Shown piece by piece: positions 22,786 through 34,631 of a stretch of DNA of 64,000 bases. The translations under genes and the position numbers were made by a program. Every line of letters starts with the position of its first letter. The first letter of the stretch is position 1. The stretch is from Pyxicephalus adspersus (Eukaryota; Chordata; Amphibia; Anura; Pyxicephalidae). The notes under the pieces were generated by a model. The model searched no databases. It was not told the DNA's origin and was given only the letters and a program-made list of their open reading frames with translations. The stretch spans positions 71,604,706 to 71,668,705 of the forward strand of contig NC_092860.1 of assembly GCF_032062135.1 (NCBI RefSeq), written 5' to 3'.

Positions 22786-24930
22786 GTAGAAAAATAATTG
22801 TATTAACTTGACTCATGCTGCATCGAACAAATTTAAAATTCAAAACTAATTGGTCCCCTTTTCATAATAAATATTTATTGGATTTTTTTTATACAGTCAT
22901 GTAAGGGATTGCGTACGCCTCATGGAATAAGCTATTTTCTTTAGTATCTGCTTACAGTTAAAGGTGATATAACACAAACAATTGACTTCGTGTGTTCATT
23001 CCTATGGCCTAAATGATTAAAATGTAAATTTGTCACATGGAGGTGGTGGAAGTATACCCTTTCAATTCCTTAAAACCAGTATCAGGTGTTCCAGATTCTG
23101 TGCTTTTTTTTTTTTTTTTTTTTTTTTACCCTATGTTAAGTTGTTAAAAACTATCCACTATCTCCATTGCTTTTTGCAGTGGCGCCCAAAGATGATAGGT
23201 TTTAGATGATGGAGTGAAGAAAAGTTGAAAATTTTGCCAAACAAGGCTGTCTTTATTTCTTTTAGACACATGCTTCTCACTTTTAAAAGCAATGTTCCTT
23301 GTGCAAGACTTTTTGCAAGTCTATAAACATTATTTCTCCCAAACTGCCAACTCCCCTCACAGGGTCTCCTTTCCAACATAAGTGATTCATATGTTTAAAT
23401 AATTGGAATTTTGATCTCCAATGATATATTGGACCAAATGCCTCACATCAGTGTTCCCATTGTTACAGAAGTGTAAACTCATGCATGTTAAACCTCAGTT
23501 TTTGTCAATGTTAAAAGTGTTGGTATATCTGTTTTATGAGATATGGTGTCTGGTAAAACTGTGATCATAGTGCTTGCCATAGACGACAGAACACCTACTT
23601 GCTATGTTATGAAGAGCAATGGAGAAAGCAGTCTGTAGTCCTAATACTCTATACTAGGGTATTAATGTTGCTTTTGAATGGATACTATAAAAGTGTCAGT
23701 TCAAATATAATTTCTAAATAATTAGAAAATTCTTCCAAAAATTGTGCCTTGACATGATATTAGCTCCAGATTAAAGCTATAGTTTGAAAACGTCAGTTTA
23801 GGCAAAAAATTCTAATGGACTGATTTTTGTATTCCTCTTTAGGAAACATCTAAATATTTTTTGGGGGAATTTTATTAATTTGGAAGAATACAAAAATGAA
23901 ATGGGAACAAATACAAAATTGAAAATTGTATAAAGCTGAGTGGATTTGATACTTCTGCTATGGAGATTTCCTAAACATTTAGGACAGTGACTCTGACATT
24001 CATTGAACATCTGCTATTGAAAACACATGAAAGATTTTCCTACAGCTAACATTTAGTAAATATAGACCCTATTGTGTAGGTTTGTTACTATATAGTGTTT
24101 GTTTTTTTGTTTTTTTACTAATCTGAGCTGTTATCCTCTTTCTTGCCTATCAGGCTATTTTGACAAATTTATAGTAGGCAGTCATTCCTTGATTGTTGTT
24201 GTTAGATCGCTCTTTTCCACATGGTGATTTATTTAAAGTGGATCCATACCTTACCACATCCATAAGGGAATGGCTCACAAAAATGCATTTACCAGTATCC
24301 TTCAAGTAAAGAATATTTATCAAGGGTCCATTACGTATTTCCACACATTTGTTCTCACTATTTATGTATATTATGTTTAAACACCTAACCTATGAATTTC
24401 ACGTGTTTGCTATAACCCAGAGCAGTTTGTTGCTACTGATTGTAAAAAAATCCCAGTACAATTCTGGACAAAACAACAGTTTCCACTATTAATGCTTTTT
24501 AAATCCAAATTACCGAAACCTACCAACCTAAACTCGTTTTACAGAGACTTTAGGAATATGAAAGTATTCAATGTAGTCATTGAATAATGTATTGAAAAAT
24601 ATTTTGTTTAGTCTGGTTTTAGATGTCCTTGTTAAAGTAAATAACCATCCATATCTATATTAGTTTATGGCATACCGAGCTGTTACCAGCAGCCCAGCAT
24701 TTCTGGTAGTATTGTTCAAGTTGTATTTTCACATGTAAACGGCACATGTTAGGGTGTGTACTGCTGTGCTTTTGACTGCTGTCTCGATAGTCAAGTTCTG
24801 TCTGCCACAATGGGAAAAATGACTACCTTAAAAAAGTGTCGATGCTGGAACATTTGCTATAGTTAAGTGGGTATTCTTTCTGATTGATGGTAGAGAATTT
24901 CTAAAGTCATGTAATTTTGGTTGACTTCAG
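22786..24930. other. ARHGEF18 intron, no feature beyond poly-T
   Basis: A T tract lies at 23,104-23,127. I recognise no exon, RNA gene or clear transposon in the remaining sequence. Confidence 0.55.
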
Positions 24931-25056
24931 TTTTCAGGTGACACTGGAGAGAGGATGAAGGACCAATATGGTATTTTCTGTAGCCTGCATAACAGAGCAG
25001 TGAGCCACTACAAGTTCCTGATGAGAGAAAATAAAAAGTTTCAAAACCTTATGAAG
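24931..25056 (+). CDS. arhgef18: ARHGEF18 exon, DH domain middle
   Basis: Acceptor TTGACTTCAG, donor ATGAAG|GTAAGG; both ends in phase 0. It encodes [28 protein letters not shown] and KKFQNLMK (residues 190-231), the helices between the first and third conserved DH regions. Confidence 0.96.
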
Positions 25057-26121
25057 GTAAGGAACAAAAGAAAAAAAAACATAGTGAAAACTAATATACA
25101 CTTTGGTTGGTTTATAAAATGTCTGTGCATCTATTTTTTAACCAATCTGGATCAAATGTAAATTTATTATTGCTTCATGCTAATTATTTGATCTCTGTGG
25201 CTGAACATGTTAAGGTTTCTGAAGTCGGCACTAGAGCAGAAATGTAGTAGCAATAAAAAATAAAAGTCTTGTGATATCTAGATATACAAAACCTCTATGT
25301 GTATATAAAACAAAAATACTTTCATAGAGCAGTAGAAATTATATATAGGAAATGATTTTATCCTTTTAAATATCTAAATCACAGTGATCAGCACAGCTGA
25401 AATTTTAAATGAAAGCTACATTCTAAATTAGCAGCTTGTCTGCTATAAATAACTGTTTTAGTCTGTTTTAGTCATGAACACAATAGGTATTTATCCAAAG
25501 TAGTGTCTGACAGTGCCTTGGTCTTAGAGTAAAAAAAAACCTAAATGGTTCTTTATTGAAGAAGAAGGGTTAGGCCTTCTGCAATAAAAATAGTTATTTG
25601 CCCTTTTGCATTTATTTAAATAAATTCACTTTTCCTCCTTCTAAGTCTGGCATCTTCACCTGGTCCCTTTTCCAGGTTTGTGATTGTCAGGTATTTTGAT
25701 TGGCCAGGCCAAAGTGACACAACATCAACATTTAGAATTGGATAATGGGGACTTACCCTAAATACAAATTTATTTCCACTTACATTTTACTCCGTGAAAC
25801 ATGTTGAGAAATGGAAATCTAGGATGAAAACATATTGACATGGTAGAAATTTTGTCTAGTGCATTGTACCCCCACAGTGTTTTTGGCTTTTCATGTGATT
25901 TGTGGAATTTTCAAACTGTTTGAGTAATATTGTTTATTAAATATGTCTATATCAATTTATACTGTAGTATTACTGGGTACCTTAAAAGTCCCACAAATCG
26001 CCTAGGAGAAATAGGGGAAAAAAGATTTTTCATAAGTTTATAAAAATATGGGACGTGGTACATAAATGAATCATATTTGAATAATTATGTTAAAGTTTAT
26101 ACTTTTGTTTTTTTGAAACAG
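25057..26121. other. ARHGEF18 intron, no feature seen
   Basis: AT-rich intron without recognisable repeat or coding sequence. Confidence 0.5.
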
Positions 26122-26239
26122 AAAATAGGTAATTCTTCTATTGTGAGGCGTCTGGGAGTCCCTGAGTGTATATTGTTGGTTACACAGAGGATTACAAAGT
26201 ATCCAGTCCTTGTGGAGAGGATATTACAAAACACAGAAG
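26122..26239 (+). CDS. arhgef18: ARHGEF18 exon, DH conserved region 3
   Basis: Acceptor TTTTTGAAACAG, donor AGAAG|GTAGGA. It encodes [20 protein letters not shown] and then [19 protein letters not shown] (residues about 232-270). [11 protein letters not shown] is the hallmark of DH conserved region 3, part of the RhoA-binding surface. All residues expected for activity in this block are present. Confidence 0.97.
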
Positions 26240-26369
26240 GTAGGACACATTCTCTCTGTATATTCCTATTATCTATTGGAAAATAAATTAAAATACAAAA
26301 ACTGATGTTTTAAATTTTTACCTTAACTGTAAAAGTATAGCAGCATTCTTGTGGTGTGATCATAGTAAT

Positions 26370-26428
26370 GCAGCTTGAAGCAGACCTGTAACCAAAATTC
26401 TAACTTTATATAAAAGGGGGGGGGGGGG

Positions 26429-26459
<31 letters not shown>

Positions 26460-26785
26460 TCAAGGGGGAAGCCCCTCTGCCGTCTGTCTTTATGGCCACA
26501 GCGGTAAAGACTGAATGTAAGTGCAGAGCCTCCTGGGATACATACGTCACATATCCCGGAAGGCTTTGGGATCGTGCATGCACAGAAAAGGCTTGTTCCT
26601 GCAATGGGGAAAAAAGTGCTGATCTCGTTCATGCGCAGTGGCAGTTTGGGTGACGTAGCTAGGAAAAAAAAAGGAGGAAGCTGATGGCAGCGTCTGGAAC
26701 TTCCTCTGTGGCAGGATAAAGGAGGAATCCAGAACAGCGCGGGACTGAATCAAGGACGGCACAAGAGGGATCTGTGTAAGTAAAG
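26370..26785 (-). mobile_element. dispersed non-autonomous repeat with G/T tract
   Basis: Read on the minus strand, this segment shares with 28,960-29,290 and 52,170-52,345 a module of GTGACGTA-type promoter-like sequence, an A/T run, and TTTTATATAAAGTTAGAATTTTGG. It contains G(12)-C-T(31) at 26,416-26,459. The three copies indicate a multicopy family; its class is not assigned. Confidence 0.55.
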
Positions 26786-27063
26786 GTAAGTGGGATTTTT
26801 CAAGTTTTTTGTTTTCATGTAGAGCTTTGGGGAAAAAAACCCTCATAAATGAATTTATTTTTAAGAACACATATGAACACTCTAATTTTGAATGGCATCC
26901 TAATTTTTTTACATGCCTCAAAGCGCATATGTGGTTGACCACTATAACCTAGCACTTTCAGAGTGGAAACAGTCACATCCTATACTTGAAAGTAGAGTTT
27001 ATGTTGCTCTGGCAAAGCTAGAGACAGAAGTGATAAGTGAGCACTGTAGTGGTCAGTATCTGT

Positions 27064-27262
27064 GAATCGGGGCACAAAATATGTATTGTAACACCCTGGC
27101 ATCGGCCAATCTGACTGTGAAACACAGAAAATGTAAAATTTGCATGACTGAAGTCCAGTACCTAGGACATCGGGTTGGAGGCAGCACCCTGAGACTGGAG
27201 ATGGGAAAGGTTGAGGCCTTAATGGCCTGGCCTACCTCAAAAACCAAGAAACAGGTTAGGTC
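27064..27262 (+). pseudogene. Ty3/gypsy pol fragment: end of reverse transcriptase
   Basis: The translation includes SANLTVKHRKCKICM, EVQYLGHRVGG and GKVEALMAWPTSKTKKQVR. This is the well-known junction between the RT thumb and connection region of Ty3/gypsy pol proteins. It is disrupted after KKQVR and separated from its RNase H part by about 1 kb of other repeats. It is a dead intronic retrotransposon fragment. Confidence 0.85.
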
Positions 27263-27494
27263 ATGTGGTATATCACTGGGGGGTGCTCATGGTAACGGGA
27301 TGTTTACAGGGCAGATAATAGGCAGCAGACTCTAAAAGTCCAAATTAACAGCAGTATTTTTTTCTTTAGCCAAGTGTTACAGCACACTCCACAATTTTTG
27401 TAACAAAAAAATAAACAGTAGCCCAGCTGGGCAATCTGGCTACCTCACTGTGTGCCCTCTCTTTCTAACACACACTATATCACCACTGTTGACT

Positions 27495-28290
27495 CACAGT
27501 TTAACCTCCCTAGCAGTCTGATTCTGGTCATATTTGCATGCAAAAAGTGGAACAAAAAATTGTGCATGGAAATTTATTTTACATTATTGACCTATAATTC
27601 TAATAATAATTATATCATAATATAATAATAATAATAATATAATAATAATTATAATTATAATATATATATAATTATAATATATAATATATATATAATATAA
27701 TTATAATTATAATATATATATAATAATAATAATAGCATAACTCACTGACACATGTCTAATAGTTAATAAATGTAATACATTAATAATAAACCTAAAAAAA
27801 AAAAAATGTTAATGTAATATAACTGTACAGCAGCATATATATATTATAAATATATATGGGACCAGCAGGACCCCGGGGGACAGCAATCTACCTTCTCAGC
27901 CCGGAGCCCTCTGGCTGCCTTCTCAGCCCGGAGCCCTCTGGCTGCCTTCTCAGCCCGGAGCCCTCTGGCTGCCTTCTCAGCCCGGAGCCCTCTGGCTGCC
28001 TTCTCATCACACTCCAGCCTGCAGCACACTGGCTGATCATCTCTTCTTGCACCTGAGCAAGAATGCAGGTGAATAAAATCCAAATCAGGCTTGGGTTGGG
28101 CCAGGGAACCCACCCTTGGCCGGCTCCAGGGCCCTATAGTCTTTAGTTTCTTTCCTAGGAAACCTATCCAAACCTATTAATACTCTTTTTTTTCCCTGGA
28201 GCCTTTAACACTTTCCCTGCATATCTTAGGAACACTGTCACAGTCATTCTTAGGGACCAGAAAAGGCCCAGAACAGTGGAAATGCACGTT
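27495..28290. mobile_element. TTAA-type MITE-like insertion with AT-rich core
   Basis: It opens with TTTAACCTCCCTAGCAGTCTG, very similar to the terminus TTAACCCCCTA found at 35,324, and has a long AT-rich (TAATAA)n core at 27,596-27,735 followed by GC-rich sequence. It separates the two gypsy pol pieces. The right end is not clear. Superfamily by terminus is probably piggyBac-like; this is inference. Confidence 0.45.
27891..28006. repeat. 27-bp tandem repeat, 4.3 copies
   Basis: The unit CCTTCTCAGCCCGGAGCCCT plus CTGGCTG is repeated four times without change, then partly. The length is a multiple of three, so both strands are open through it (plus strand SPEPSGCLL, minus strand EKAARGLRA). 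It is not a gene. Confidence 0.95.
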
Positions 28291-28294
28291 GGCG

Positions 28295-28730
28295 TGAGAG
28301 GAGCCTTTCAGAGTTTAAATAAAACACTTGCCAGTGCTCCTCTGCCTCATGCCCAGACTTTACATGTCAATTTTTAGTACAAACCATAGCTTAGGCACAC
28401 TACTAAGCCAGATGGATCATGTGGGAGATGAGCATCCAATCTTGTACTTTAGTAGGAAGTTGCTTTCATGAAGGTTGCATATGCCACCATGGAAAAAGAG
28501 TGCCTTGCGGTTGTGTGGCCCCTGCAGAAGCTGCAGTTATACTTGTATGGCAGGAGCTTCACAGTTATCAATGATCACAACCCACACAGTTTTCTAAACC
28601 ATGCCAAAGGGGACAAATTGAAGTTCCTCCGTTGGAGCCTGATTCTTCAGCAGTATGACTCTGCAATCCAGCACAAAAACAGCAGCACTTATAGCAATGC
28701 TGATGGACTATCTCGCCGGGCAGAGCCGGT
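28295..28730 (+). pseudogene. Ty3/gypsy pol fragment: RNase H region
   Basis: After a decayed lead-in (28,300-28,465) the frame 28,468-28,730 gives YATMEKECLAVVWPLQKL, LYLYGRSFTVINDHNP, KLKFLRWSLILQQYD and SNADGLSRR. These are the conserved blocks of the Ty3/gypsy RNase H domain (TxxKECLAVV, DHNPL, NADGLSR). Stops and frameshifts precede it, so it is inactive. The same element supplied the RT fragment at 27.06 kb. Confidence 0.88.
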
Positions 28731-28789
28731 GGAGGACAGATGCACTGGGAAGGATCGAATTATCCCTCCTATGCTCTCTCTTATGGTAG

Positions 28790-28960
28790 GGGGGGGGGGG
28801 GGGCTGTTATGTTGGGGAGAGCTCTAACGCCAGATTCCCCTATAGAGGAGCTATACTCAAAAACAAAAAAACACTTGCCTTCAATCGCGCAGGGCACTCC
28901 GATCACTCAGGGGGTGTCCAACATCTGGTCCCACGTTGTCCCGACATCTGTCTGAAAGCG
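28790..28960 (+). repeat. possible gypsy polypurine tract and LTR start
   Basis: A G(14) run directly precedes TGTTATGTTGGGGAGAG just downstream of the RNase H frame and its stop. This is the order polypurine tract then LTR (starting TG) expected at the 3' side of a gypsy element. The LTR end and a matching 5' LTR were not found. Confidence 0.3.
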
Positions 28961-29290
28961 TGCGCTCCAGATGCCGCCATCTTCGTCTTCTCTTCCGGGT
29001 TCTTCATCCTACGTCACCCAACCCAGGCGCCAGATCAGGTGATGTAGGATGAAAAAAAGGATGAAAAAAAGGTTGCCAAATGATGCCTCTTCAATTCATT
29101 CTCGACCGCATAGGAAGCCGATAATTAGGGGGCAGTGCTGCACCCTTTTTAACAAAAAAAAAAACCTTTTTTTACCTTACATAAAGGTGTTCTCTACCCT
29201 TTTATGTAAAGTGAAAATTCTGAGTATTAGGTATGCTTTAAATGTAAAGGAGTGGAGGCTAAAGTCCCTCTTTAAGGCTTCTGTTTAAGA
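28960..29290 (+). mobile_element. dispersed non-autonomous repeat (second copy)
   Basis: Contains CTACGTCACCC, an A-run and ACCTTACATAAAGGTGTTCT followed by a T-rich mirror (CCTTTTATGTAAAGTGAAAATT). Shared with 52.17-52.35 kb and, on the minus strand, with 26.37-26.79 kb. Confidence 0.55.
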
Positions 29291-29299
29291 GTACAACAG

Positions 29300-30671
29300 A
29301 CCAGGGTCATAAAACTCCCCATATCAGATTTTTTTCTTTCTCCGACAACCAGCATCCATCCAGACTCTAGTTTTTAACACACATTGTAAAAGTTTTAGTT
29401 TTGTGTCTCCATGTGTCATAAAACTAAGCATCTTGCAGATAATGCTAGTTGAGTGGCCTCTGATTTCCGGATGAACCACAAGTCCCAGACCTGCCTTGTT
29501 TGGTCTCTTTGAACACCATACTTTGTGCTGATTTATAATCTGCGAGTTGGCAGTTTATAAAACACCAAATTTATGAAATTATGAAAATTGTTAAAGTAGG
29601 AGCATCCTGGGTGTCCACAAAGCACCATAATCCATGTAGACAGCCCCCATCCTGCTGTCATTGGATTGTCCCATTAGTCCCACCCCAGTTTTTGGAATAG
29701 AAAAAGCCATGTAAGCCTAGCAGAGGGAGCTCTCACTGATGCAGTCTTGCTAAGGACGACAGCATTGACAGATTGAGCACTGAAGGAAACCCAGTGACTC
29801 TAATACCTTGAACTGTATGTGGCAATCTGGAGCAAGGCAAACCAACTCTCACATAAGTATTTGACAGGTATTTCCTTTGATGTTACACTGTTGCTGCTGT
29901 GCTGTTAATGTTCTTTAATGTTTAGTCTTTATTTTTCTCTACTTGTTTATACACTGAGTTTTTGTTATGGTTTTTACTTATTAAACACCAGCTAAGTGAA
30001 AAGGTAGTTTGGAAAATGACCATCACTTTTTAAATTACTAAAGCCCTTTCTTTACTTTTCTAAACTTTATTACATTGGGATCCTTTATTATACAGTGCAG
30101 AATATAACATTTTTATTAGGTTTCAGGCTCCCTTGTTTACTTCGGTATGCTAAAATGACAGCATTTGCCACAGCATATCATTGATTTCTGTTAGACTGTC
30201 ATTAATTGTGAGGTGTAGGGGACAAGATCATCAGTAGGTTTATACACTATCCTTTGGAGTGGGTAAACACAGTTTCTTGCACAATTTAACTTTTAAATAC
30301 ATTTTTAAACTGTAAATGACTTGCTGTAACCCAGATTACCCAGTAGTTAGCAGTGAGGCACCCCTTTCCCATGAAAGTATACAGAAAATGTAAGTAAATG
30401 CAGGTCTGCATTTTAATTGTTTTTGAGAGTTATCAGATGTTCCAGGATGTAATGTAAGATTTTCTTCACTTTTTGTAATGTGTGACTTATTTTTTGAAAA
30501 TATTTTTATTGGAGGATACAAATAAAGTAATGTAGCTTCTATTTTTCCCCAAACTCTCTTTGACTTTGCAACAATATATTTTGTTTTTACTTTTATTAGC
30601 ATGACAATGACATTTGTTTAGGTATAATAGATTTTGTTTCAAGCTTGGTTATCTACTTTCTTTTTACCTAG
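29300..30671. other. ARHGEF18 intron, no feature seen
   Basis: No recognisable exon or repeat boundary; ordinary AT-rich intron sequence. Confidence 0.5.
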
Positions 30672-30920
30672 AAGGGACCGAAGACTATGAAGCACTAACT
30701 CAGGCACTGACACTTATTAAGGAAACAATTACAGAAATAGACTTGAATGTTCATAAGAGTGAGAAGGTACAACGTCTGGAAGAGATCATAGCCAAAATTG
30801 ATGCAAAATCATCTGGTAAATTAAATAACCGAATAACATTTAGGAAGCATGACATGGAGAAACGGCAACTTCTTCATGATGGCATGCTTTATTGGAAGAC
30901 TGCTTCCGGAAGATTAAAAG
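30672..30920 (+). CDS. arhgef18: ARHGEF18 exon, end of DH and start of PH domain
   Basis: Acceptor TTTCTTTTTACCTAG, donor AAAAG|GTATGT. Residues about 271-353: [19 protein letters not shown] completes the DH helical bundle, [13 protein letters not shown] is the DH-PH linker, and [20 protein letters not shown] forms the first strands of the PH domain. In Lbc-type RhoGEFs the PH domain binds active RhoA and helps position the DH domain. Confidence 0.97.
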
Positions 30921-31214
30921 GTATGTTGGGAAAATAACTGTGTCCATATAGGGGATGATTTGTAAAGGGGAAGAACTGTGTTTCATTTTGCTTTGTTTGT
31001 ACTTTGAAAGTATATGTTAAGGGGAAATGCCTGAGTATTTAATGCCATATTTGTTATTTTGATCTTGAAACATTTTAAATGTACAAAGCCTCAAAACCTA
31101 AACAGCCTTAGATATTTAACTTTAGGAATACCTCATAAAAAAAGGACTATTACCTGCAAATTCATGTAAATACTTATGTAAAATACATTTTTGTAATTGT
31201 TTCTTGGATTATAG

Positions 31215-31291
31215 ACATCTTGGCTGTGTTGTTGACAGACGTATTGCTTCTCCTTCAAGAGAAGGATCAAAAGTATATATTTTCCTCTGTG
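31215..31291 (+). CDS. arhgef18: ARHGEF18 exon, PH domain core strands
   Basis: Acceptor TTCTTGGATTATAG, donor TCTGTG|GTAAGT. It encodes [20 protein letters not shown] then YIFSSV (residues 354-379), the strand block typical of Lbc-family PH domains. Confidence 0.97.
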
Positions 31292-31940
31292 GTAAGTGTT
31301 TTAGAGTAAACTGAGCATCATTATTTAGCAACTTTAAAATCAAGGGTCATGATTTAGAGTAATTTGTAACTATCCATCAAATTATCTTTTTCTGTTTAAA
31401 ATGTTTGTGCTGTAATCCGTAATAATAAAACCCTAACGTTCAGTGCTTTACAAATATAGTATTTTTGTGGTGTTACTTACCTGAAACCAGTGTTCTCCTA
31501 TATCTCATGTAAGGTTCTTCATCATTTAATTTCCCTCCCACAACTCCTTTCTCTGTTGTACCCACATCAGCATTTTGGGACTTCCTTGCTCTCCTCCTTG
31601 CATGGTGAAGTGTTGCCACTTGTAATTGACATGGCAAGTTGTATCAAAACCAGAAACCCAGGACACATAAACACTTTGAAATGATTTAATTTACAGCCTG
31701 TACTGAAAAAAAATGCTTTTTTTCTTCCTTTTGTTGATAAAAGACCATTCCAACTCATCCATGTTATAGCTGAAACCTTTCTGATATTCTACCCCCTTAA
31801 TGATATTTTATAGCAAAGTGATTCAAAACTGCTGTTATTTCACATAACATTTTTAACCACATTTATTTGTACTCTGCATAACGAATTTTGTCTGTTTGTT
31901 CAAATCAATTACATTATCTATACACTGTTTTATCTTTTAG

Positions 31941-32119
31941 GATGCCAAACCTCCTGTCATTTCACTACAAAAGTTGATTGTACGAGAGGTGGCTAATGAA
32001 GAAAAAGCCATGTTTTTGATAAGTGCTTCACTGACAGGCCCAGAGATGTATGAAATACATACTGCCTCCAAAGAGGAGAGGAATACCTGGATGACACTGA
32101 TTCGTGGTGCTGTGGAGAG
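31941..32119 (+). CDS. arhgef18: ARHGEF18 exon, PH domain C-terminal half
   Basis: Acceptor TTTTATCTTTTAG, donor GGAGAG|GTACTG. Residues 380-438: [40 protein letters not shown] and [16 protein letters not shown]. The conserved Trp in the final PH helix is present. The exon ends after two codon bases. Confidence 0.97.
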
Positions 32120-32666
32120 GTACTGCTCCGTAGTCTAAAGCATTCCTGATTTTTTTATTTACACATTTTACATTTTTTTTTTATCTACACTAAGGGGTCT
32201 ATTTTTAAAGCTGTGTATCTTGACATTCACTGAAACAATATTTTTTTGTGAGGCATCTTCCAGGTTTATGTGTTTCAGTGGCAGTAATTGTTTTTCTTTC
32301 AGGGAATGTTTCAGGGATTGTCTGATTCACTGCTTTATAAAAAGACCCCTAAATATAGTTCTTGCTGCAACGTGTTTATTCAGAATTTTGTTCTCATGAA
32401 CAATTTTGTGTGTGAAATGCTTGTGTGTGTTTGCTGTTACATACCTTGTGATGTTATCCAGTAATACACAATACTCCTGAAATAGATTTTAGACCACAAG
32501 TGCTGTTTACAGTCAAACTTTTATCTTATGTTGATAAAATTAGTTTACCAGACAGTGGTTTTAACTCTGGTAGGCTCCCTGGCTACATCCTCTTATACTT
32601 TTGATCTCTGCTTGAATTTTACTTATCTTTTCAGTTTATTTAAAATGTCCTGTTCCTTTTGTTAAG

Positions 32667-32755
32667 TTGTCCAGATGATGGAGAAATAACCAATGAAGTG
32701 GATATTGAAAGAAAACAGGCATATGAGCGTGCTGCTAAAATTAAGGATTACCAAG
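32667..32755 (+). CDS. arhgef18: ARHGEF18 exon, post-PH linker
   Basis: Acceptor TTCCTTTTGTTAAG, donor CCAAG|GTAAAT. Encodes CPDDGEITNEVDIERKQAYE and RAAKIKDYQ (residues about 439-468); human ARHGEF18 has SCPDEEEG at the same place. The pyrimidine tract of this acceptor is weak compared with its neighbours. Confidence 0.93.
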
Positions 32756-32881
32756 GTAAATAAATTCCAAGTTAGTGATATTTTTCAACGTTCTTTCTAT
32801 TGTAAACTAATTATTAATAAAAGTTATTTAGATGATAAATATACACAATAGCTCATGTCTGTATTATTCTTGTTTTTCCAG

Positions 32882-33067
32882 AGCGCCTGAATTTGAAGGA
32901 TGTGTACATAATGCAAACGCTTAATGAAAAGCTACAGCTTTATATAGACATGGCTGAGATATATGGTTTTGATGATTCTTCTCAAGGATCGAAGAGACTT
33001 TTTGTTGGATCTGATATTGCAGACAACTTAAAAGGCGAAGGCACCCTTCTTTCTGCCACAGCAGAAG
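32882..33067 (+). CDS. arhgef18: ARHGEF18 exon, helical region after PH
   Basis: Acceptor TTCTTGTTTTTCCAG, donor GCAGAAG|GTAAGG. Encodes ERLNLKDVYIMQTLNEKLQL, YIDMAEIYGFDD and KRLFVGSDIADNLKGEGTLL (residues 469-530), corresponding to human ...QIYLEMAEMGG...RGLFRGGD...LQGELIL. Likely a short helical segment. Confidence 0.95.
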
Positions 33068-33210
33068 GTAAGGTATTGGTAATGAATGAGCATTTACATT
33101 CAAATATGAATGTAACAAGAGCAACTAACTTTTCTTTTCTTTTTTTTTTTTTCTTTTTTTTTTTTAAAGTTTTGTCAGTCCTGACGTGTCTACATCCCTC
33201 TTTCTTACAG

Positions 33211-33339
33211 CTCAAAAGATTCATTCCATGCTACTATGTGCTTTCTCCACTTCACATGATGATACAAGCACTGGTGTTTGTGCTTTGCCAAGGCGATCAG
33301 AGACTTTTGGCGGTTATGACAGCTCTGGACATTCAAAAA
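33211..33339 (+). CDS. arhgef18: ARHGEF18 exon with LPRRSETFGGYDS motif
   Basis: Acceptor CCTCTTTCTTACAG, donor CAAAA|GTGAGT. Encodes AQKIHSMLLCAFSTSHDDTS and ALPRRSETFGGYDSSGHSK (residues 531-573). The PRR[S/A]ETF[G/A]G[Y/F]D motif is conserved between ARHGEF18 and AKAP13 and looks like a basophilic-kinase/14-3-3-type site (inference). Confidence 0.95.
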
Positions 33340-33689
33340 GTGAGTGTATTTGTAGTGTAAAAAATACAAACAAAAAAAAAATATTTTTTTTTTGATTGTA
33401 AAGAAAGGTCTGGCTTTCTATTTTACTAATTTTATTTATTGCTTGTTGGTAATTGTTTTGAATTGAACCAAGCATAATTATTGTTGATGGTTGATTAGGT
33501 ATTTTAAAGAGATTCCTATTAGTTCTTATTAATATAACATAATCATTGTCTGATACAGGTAATTGTTGGCAGCATTTGAAACTGAGTATTGTTATATTTT
33601 TTGCCTAGAACAAGGTAACGTGAGGGTTAGAACCACTGTCGGTTTCTTTGACCTGTTGGCATATAGAAGGTTGATTTTATTTTATTATT

Positions 33690-33749
<60 letters not shown>

Positions 33750-33750
33750 T
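33690..33750. repeat. (AT)n(GT)n microsatellite
   Basis: About 44 bases of AT/TA units followed by GT units in the intron after 33,339. Confidence 0.95.
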
Positions 33751-34545
33751 CAGGTGACTGTCAATGCTAAGATAAATAAGATCAAGAGGTGTGAAAGAAG
33801 ACTTTCCAAAGGGGGTATCTGTTTAGTGGCACCTGTTTAAGAGGGGAATCAATTTCACTTCATAGAGACCTCCTCTTCCTACCTGTTTAAACATTTGAAT
33901 ATAGTATATATGTGAACCTCTTTAATAGACACAGGCAGCAAACACATTTACAGGGGTTGTAATGCATCCTGATTATATCCAAAACTTATGTGGAAATGTT
34001 AGCTGTACATACACTTTAAAGATGGTTTTGAAAAAAAAAGACACAGCCCTAGACTTATTTTATTATTATTTTTTTGCCCGGGAGGAGAGCAAGGCTAGGA
34101 TGCAACTGTGGCACTGGGCCATGAATAAATTAAGAACAGAGATACATGAAGGTAATCCATTACTCCTCAAAGGTAGAGGAATTTGCCAGTATCCAAGCAC
34201 AGTTCTATGGTAACTGCACAAAAGTGCACATGGATAGAGCAGTTTACAGAGCAGTACAATATAATAAGTTCCCTAGCACACTCACCAGGAAAACAAAAAT
34301 CTACCCTGTTTCAACAGTTTGGATTAAACAATTGTTTTAGTTACATAGGTTTTAAGTTTCTGTAGTTTGAGAACAGTTGTGGGGCTAAAATATAGTGTGG
34401 GAGAAATAGCTCCTAAGAAAAAAGAGGGTACTTTACTAGAACTTACATTACAGTAAAGAACTTATTGCTGATTGAAAAAAAAGGCAGTGAAGATTTTACT
34501 GGTACTTGTTATGCATGCACACATATTTTTTTTTTTTTTGTGCAG

Positions 34546-34631
34546 GTGGCAGCTTTAAACAGAGAGTCAGAGAGCGACGTACAACATCCACTAGCTCAGA
34601 AAGCCACACTCAAGATCTTGTGTGTAATGAG
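34546..34631 (+). CDS. arhgef18: ARHGEF18 exon, Ser/Thr/Arg-rich linker
   Basis: Acceptor is a long T tract plus GTGCAG, donor AATGAG|GTAAAA. Encodes GSFKQRVRERRTTSTSSESH and TQDLVCNE (residues 574-602). Little sequence constraint is evident; placed by splice sites and exact phase. Confidence 0.88.

Noticed and set aside
27891..28006. Regular repeats resembling a CRISPR array or a repeat protein
   Set aside because: Units are directly adjacent with no unique spacers, and the surroundings are eukaryotic repeats. The frames on both strands follow from the 27-bp period.
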